Positions 60,713 to 64,000 of a DNA stretch of 64,000 nucleotides are shown here, piece by piece. This DNA comes from Arthrobacter stackebrandtii (GTDB lineage: Bacteria > Actinomycetota > Actinomycetes > Actinomycetales > Micrococcaceae). Under the pieces are notes generated by a model. It was not told the origin of the DNA, searched no databases, and saw only the letters and a program-made list of their open reading frames with translations. How positions within the stretch are numbered: the stretch's first letter is position 1; each line of letters begins with the position of its first letter. The stretch is taken from assembly GCF_017876675.1 (NCBI RefSeq), contig NZ_JAGIOI010000001.1, forward strand, positions 1,922,001 through 1,986,000, in the 5' to 3' direction. Made by a program: the position numbers and the translations under genes.

Positions 60713-61675
60713 ATGGATTCCCTCGCAGCCGCACCCGGCACGGGCCCGGCCACCTCGCCCCTGCCCGTGCTCCGCGCACGCAAGTCAATGACCACCTTTG
60801 CCTCCCTTCCCACGGACCGCATGGTGGTCATGGGAATCCTGAACTGCACCCCTGACTCCTTCAGCGACGGCGGCGACTACAACTCCACCGAAACCGCCAT
60901 CGCCCACGGCCTGCGCATGTACTACGGCGGTGCCGACATCATCGACGTCGGCGGCGAATCCACCCGGCCCGGCGCCGAGGACGTGGACGAGGCCGAGGAG
61001 CAGGCACGGATCCTGCCCGTCATCGCCACCCTGGCCAAGGCCGGCGCGCTGGTCAGCGTGGACACCCGCCACGCCTCCACGGCCGAACTGGCGCTCGACG
61101 CAGGTGCCGGGCTCATCAACGACGTCTCCGGCGCCAACGTCCACGAGGACATGATCACGCTCATCGCCAAGCGCCAGGTCCCCTATGTGCTCATGCACAG
61201 CCGCGGCGACTCCCGCCACATGGACTCCCTCACGCAATACACGGACGTGGTGGAGGACGTCGTCGCCGAACTCGGCGAGATCCGCGAACGTTTCTACGCG
61301 GCCGGCGTCAAGGCCGAAAACCTGATCCTGGACCCGGGCATCGGCTTCTCCAAGAACGCCGAGCAGAACTGGGAACTGCTGGCCAACCTGGACCGCGTGG
61401 CAGAAATGGGCAACAAGATCCTGGTGGGCACCTCCCGCAAGCGCTTCCTCGGCTCGCTGCTGACCAGTGCAGGTAAGGCCGCCGCCCCCAAGGAGCGCGA
61501 CGACGCCACCTCCGCCACCTCCGCCCTCGCCGGTGCGCAGGGCATTTGGGGCGTCCGCGTGCACGACGTCGGCGCCAGCCTTGACGCCGCCAAGGTCGCC
61601 GCACGCCTGCGGGCCGGGCGGAAGAGCCGCGACGCACGGCTGGCCGCTGCCGGACAGGCCCGGGACGCACAGTGA
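60713..61675 (+). CDS. folP: Dihydropteroate synthase
   Basis: A 320-residue enzyme joining p-aminobenzoate to the pterin diphosphate; it is the sulfonamide target. MGILNCTPDSFSDGGDY, GGESTRPGAE, the DVSG strand, DPGIGFSKNAEQNW and GTSRKRFLG are the hallmarks. ATG 60713 leaves an N-terminal extension of about 35 residues before the TIM barrel; an internal start is possible. It overlaps folB by 4 nt (GTGA). Confidence 0.95.
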   Translation: MDSLAAAPGTGPATSPLPVLRARKSMTTFASLPTDRMVVMGILNCTPDSFSDGGDYNSTETAIAHGLRMYYGGADIIDVGGESTRPGAEDVDEAEEQARILPVIATLAKAGALVSVDTRHASTAELALDAGAGLINDVSGANVHEDMITLIAKRQVPYVLMHSRGDSRHMDSLTQYTDVVEDVVAELGEIRERFYAAGVKAENLILDPGIGFSKNAEQNWELLANLDRVAEMGNKILVGTSRKRFLGSLLTSAGKAAAPKERDDATSATSALAGAQGIWGVRVHDVGASLDAAKVAARLRAGRKSRDARLAAAGQARDAQ

Positions 61676-62067
61676 CGCGCCCCGACACCATCACGCTCAA
61701 GGGCGTCACCGCCATCGGCTACCACGGCGTCTTTGACCACGAAAAGCGCGACGGGCAGCCGTTCATCACCGACGTGGTGCTGCACCTGGACATCGCCGCC
61801 GCGGCCGCAACGGACGACCTCTCCAAGACCGCGGACTACGGCGCCGTGGCCGAGGCCATTGTGGCCCTGGTGACCGGCGACCCGCACGACCTCATCGAGA
61901 CGCTCAGCACCCGCATCGCGGAGAAGCTGCTGGCGGACTTCCCGGTGCTCGACGCCGTCGAGGTCACCGTCCACAAGCCCAAGGCGCCCATCCAGGTGCC
62001 GTTTGGCGACGTCGCCATCACCGTGTTCCGCAGCCGCAGCGCCGCCGGGGAAGCAGTGCCGGCATGA
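61672..62067 (+). CDS. folB: Dihydroneopterin aldolase
   Basis: A 131-residue enzyme that cleaves dihydroneopterin to 6-hydroxymethyl-dihydropterin. It has the compact fold with KGVTAIGYHGVFDHEKRDGQPF, the active-site Glu in the ADYGAVAEAI helix and a VHKPKAPI end strand. GTG 61672 overlaps the folP stop, and the folK ATG overlaps the folB stop (ATGA). Confidence 0.95.
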   Translation: MTRPDTITLKGVTAIGYHGVFDHEKRDGQPFITDVVLHLDIAAAAATDDLSKTADYGAVAEAIVALVTGDPHDLIETLSTRIAEKLLADFPVLDAVEVTVHKPKAPIQVPFGDVAITVFRSRSAAGEAVPA

Positions 62068-62588
62068 CTGCCCCGCAGCCACACGTCCGGGCCGTCCTGG
62101 CGCTGGGCAGCAACCTGGGCGAGCGCGAGGGCACGCTGCAAGGTGCCGTCGCAGACCTGGTGGACCGGCCCGAGGTGCGCCTGCTCAACGTCTCTCCCGT
62201 GGTGACCACCAAGCCCGTTGGCGGGCCACCCGGGCAGCCGGACTTCCTGAACATGGTCATCGCGGTCGAGACCACTCTGGAGCCCCTGGACCTGCTGGCC
62301 CACTGCCAGGCCGTGGAACTGGCGCACCACCGCACCCGGGAGGTGCGCTGGGGTGCCCGCACCCTGGACGTGGACATCATCAGCTACGGCTCCGTGACAA
62401 GCGCGGACCCCGTGCTGACGCTGCCGCACCCGCGGGCGGCCGGGCGGGCCTTTGTGCTTTACCCGTGGTCGCTCATGGACCCGCAGGCAACCCTGGCCGG
62501 GGAGTCGGTTGCCGCCCTTGCGGCGGCGGCACCGGACATGGCAGGCATTGCCCACGTGCAGGATGTGCCGCAGGGCCAGGAGCCCTAG
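62064..62588 (+). CDS. folK: 2-amino-4-hydroxy-6-hydroxymethyldihydropteridine pyrophosphokinase
   Basis: A 174-residue kinase that activates the pterin by transferring pyrophosphate from ATP. LALGSNLGEREGTLQGA, the GQPDFLNMVIAVET segment, and RWGARTLDVDII with LPHPRAAGRAFVLYP are the conserved loops. It overlaps folB by 4 nt. It completes the clustered pterin branch. Confidence 0.95.
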   Translation: MTAPQPHVRAVLALGSNLGEREGTLQGAVADLVDRPEVRLLNVSPVVTTKPVGGPPGQPDFLNMVIAVETTLEPLDLLAHCQAVELAHHRTREVRWGARTLDVDIISYGSVTSADPVLTLPHPRAAGRAFVLYPWSLMDPQATLAGESVAALAAAAPDMAGIAHVQDVPQGQEP

Positions 62589-62706
62589 CGCCCCGAATTC
62601 CGGCCGCGGACCGCGCACAGCAACTTTGGCGCGCCGGGGCCAGTGCATTCCTGCAAAAACCCAGTACGGTTAAATATGTAGTTCCCGGCAAAGCGATGAG
62701 GCAGCA

Positions 62707-63222
62707 ATGAGTAACACGATGCGGACCATCAGGCCTGCATGGCTGGTGGCCGTGGCCGTGGTCACGGCGGCGGTCGGATGGCTGGTCACCGAACTGACCT
62801 CCAGGGCCAGCATGGCCCTGCCCGTCCTGCCCCTGAGTTCGCTGATCACCATGGGCTTGATCGTTGTTGTGTGCCTGATCCTCGGGTTGAAGGTCCGCCG
62901 CTGGCGCGACGGCAACCGGAACAAACACCTCGACCCGCTGCTGGCCGCCCGCACCGTGGTGCTTGCCCAGGCGTGCGCCTATGCAGGGGCAGTGCTGTTT
63001 GGCTGGCATGCCGGCATTATGCTGGACCAGCTCCCCACCGTCGCCATGCGCGCAGACCTTGCCGTCATTTGGCAGATCGTGGCACTTCTGGCCGGCGGGC
63101 TGGTCATGGTGGCAGTAGGCGTCATGGTTGAACGGTTCTGCAAGCTGCCGCCGGAGGACAATGATCCGGCAGCGAAAACCCGGCCCAAGCACGAGGGCCG
63201 CGGGGAGGAAGAATTTGCCTAA
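62707..63222 (+). CDS. DUF3180-family membrane protein
   Basis: A 171-residue protein with four hydrophobic segments (about residues 10-30, 38-60, 85-105 and 118-140), the typical DUF3180 topology. It is conserved next to folK in Actinomycetota, but its function is not known. The hydrophilic C-terminus ends in KHEGRGEEEFA. It overlaps the following PH-domain gene by 8 bp. Confidence 0.85.
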   Translation: MSNTMRTIRPAWLVAVAVVTAAVGWLVTELTSRASMALPVLPLSSLITMGLIVVVCLILGLKVRRWRDGNRNKHLDPLLAARTVVLAQACAYAGAVLFGWHAGIMLDQLPTVAMRADLAVIWQIVALLAGGLVMVAVGVMVERFCKLPPEDNDPAAKTRPKHEGRGEEEFA

Positions 63223-63736
63223 GGCACACCGCAGTCCCATCGACCCCGCCGGCGTGGATTTCCTGCCGGTTTCAGAAAACCTCATCACCGCCCGGTTGAT
63301 CGAGCGCGGCCTGACAGGCCTGGTGATTGCCGCACTCACGGCCATCCCGCTCGTCCTGATGCTGGTGGGCGTGTGGGAAGGCTACCCCGCATGGCTCGCC
63401 TGGCTGCTGCCGGCCGCCGTCGTGGTGGTCACGGTTTGGGAGATGGCCATCGTCCCGCGCCAGGTGCGCGCCATGGGGTACGCCGAACGCGACGAGGACC
63501 TCCTCCTGCGCAGCGGCATCATGTTCCACAAGGTCATGGTGGTCCCCTACGGGCGCATGCAATATGTTGACGTTTCCATGGGCCCGCTGGAGCGCATGCT
63601 GGGGCTGAGCACCATTCACCTGCACACCGCCTCGCCGGGCACCAACGCACTGCTCCGGGGGCTGCCGGCGTCGGAGGCATCACGACTGCGCGAGCAGCTG
63701 TCCTCCCGCGGTGAGGCAAAATTGGCCGGGCTGTGA
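63215..63736 (+). CDS. PH-domain membrane protein (YdbS-like)
   Basis: A 173-residue protein beginning at TTG 63215, with GGAGG 6 nt upstream. Two membrane helices (about 28-50 and 53-75) precede a bacterial pleckstrin-homology (DUF304/bPH2) domain (about 95-165: DLLLRSGIMFHKVMVVPYGRMQYVDV and LHTASPGTNALLRGL). These small proteins occur with a larger partner, as here, and are linked to envelope stress and bacteriocin resistance in Bacillus. It overlaps DUF3180 by 8 bp and its larger partner by 4 nt. Confidence 0.88.
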   Translation: MPKAHRSPIDPAGVDFLPVSENLITARLIERGLTGLVIAALTAIPLVLMLVGVWEGYPAWLAWLLPAAVVVVTVWEMAIVPRQVRAMGYAERDEDLLLRSGIMFHKVMVVPYGRMQYVDVSMGPLERMLGLSTIHLHTASPGTNALLRGLPASEASRLREQLSSRGEAKLAGL

Positions 63737-64000
63737 GCGGGAACCTGGTGGGTGAAGAGCCCGCCCTGACCACCGACCCCGTGGACATCTGGCACCGGGT
63801 CCATCCCATTTCCCCGCTGGTCCGAGGCTGGGTTGCCGTTGCCGCGATCGTGTTTGTCCTTGGCCGAAACTCCCTCGAGGAGCTGTTCTACGCCACTGAC
63901 AACGGCATCGGCGTGAAGGGCCCGGACCTGGCCGAATTGCGGGTCCTGTTCGCGGTGACGGGTGTCGCCGTCCTGGTATTCAGCATCGCCTTCTTCCTGC
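63733..64000 (+). CDS. PH-domain membrane protein (YdbT-like), truncated by the window end
   Basis: A GTG at 63733 overlaps the stop of the smaller PH-domain protein (GTGA). The visible 89 residues include a hydrophilic start (WHRVHPISPLVRGW), a first hydrophobic helix, a soluble loop and the beginning of a second helix. The reading frame stays open to base 64000. The pairing of a small and a large PH-domain protein matches the Bacillus ydbS-ydbT arrangement. The rest lies outside the window. Confidence 0.78.
   Translation, partial: MSGNLVGEEPALTTDPVDIWHRVHPISPLVRGWVAVAAIVFVLGRNSLEELFYATDNGIGVKGPDLAELRVLFAVTGVAVLVFSIAFFL

Overview
The window is chromosomal DNA of a high-GC Gram-positive bacterium, most likely an Arthrobacter-like member of the Micrococcaceae (Actinomycetota). 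The evidence is the consistently GC-rich codon third positions, the gene order tilS-hpt-ftsH-folE-folP-folB-folK-DUF3180-PH domain, frequent GTG/TTG starts, ATGA/GTGA overlaps, and Tat or lipobox secretion signals. The genus is inferred from gene content, not from a database comparison.

Layout. 0-1.3 kb: a NarL-type response regulator between a 34-residue peptide gene and a secreted peptide that ends in a nine-residue Cys loop. 1.4-4.2 kb: a RelA/SpoT-domain protein, a PfkB sugar kinase and a PEBP-like protein. 4.2-8.2 kb: an AT-richer start (secreted two-Cys protein and lipoprotein) that runs into an adaptor/ATPase/permease MacB-type ABC exporter; this resembles an uncharacterised antagonism or export-immunity cassette. 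8.3-11.1 kb: HAD phosphatase, glycerophosphodiesterase, glycerate kinase. 11.2-12.6 kb: an intact ISL3-family insertion sequence with 24-bp imperfect inverted repeats and a perfect 8-bp target duplication.

12.6-30.2 kb is a near-continuous, same-strand hydroxyproline/proline-derivative catabolic region. A Liv-type ABC importer (livJHMGF) brings in the substrate. Two proline-racemase-superfamily enzymes epimerise or dehydrate hydroxyproline isomers. A three-subunit FAD/[2Fe-2S] D-hydroxyproline dehydrogenase oxidises the D-epimer. A DHDPS-fold deaminase and an aldehyde dehydrogenase then yield 2-oxoglutarate. A split aconitase X (cis-3-hydroxyproline dehydratase) and an OCD-family pyrroline-2-carboxylate reductase handle 3-hydroxyproline. 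An S33 proline-iminopeptidase-like hydrolase and a FadR-type GntR regulator complete the set. A recurring ATGTCA half-site in its promoters suggests one regulon.

30.2-45.5 kb is mostly housekeeping: uracil/xanthine permease, class II amidotransferase, ArsR regulator with divergent CDF metal exporter, phosphoglucomutase, POT peptide transporter, rhodanese, prephenate dehydratase, diacylglycerol-kinase-like protein, seryl-tRNA synthetase, HAD phosphatase, pyrophosphatase and a PBP4-type carboxypeptidase. 45.6-54.6 kb is an entirely minus-strand envelope cluster: CotH-kinase lipoprotein, beta-helix lipoprotein, VTC-type polyphosphate polymerase domain, DUF4956 membrane protein, GT2-GtrA glycosyltransferase, phosphodiester glycosidase, and a histidine kinase/response regulator pair. 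Its chemistry is undescribed as far as I can tell. 54.8-64 kb returns to a conserved housekeeping run (zinc peptidase, tilS, hpt, ftsH, folate genes, DUF3180, two PH-domain membrane proteins). The last gene is cut by the window end.

No rRNA, tRNA, CRISPR array or prophage was recognised.
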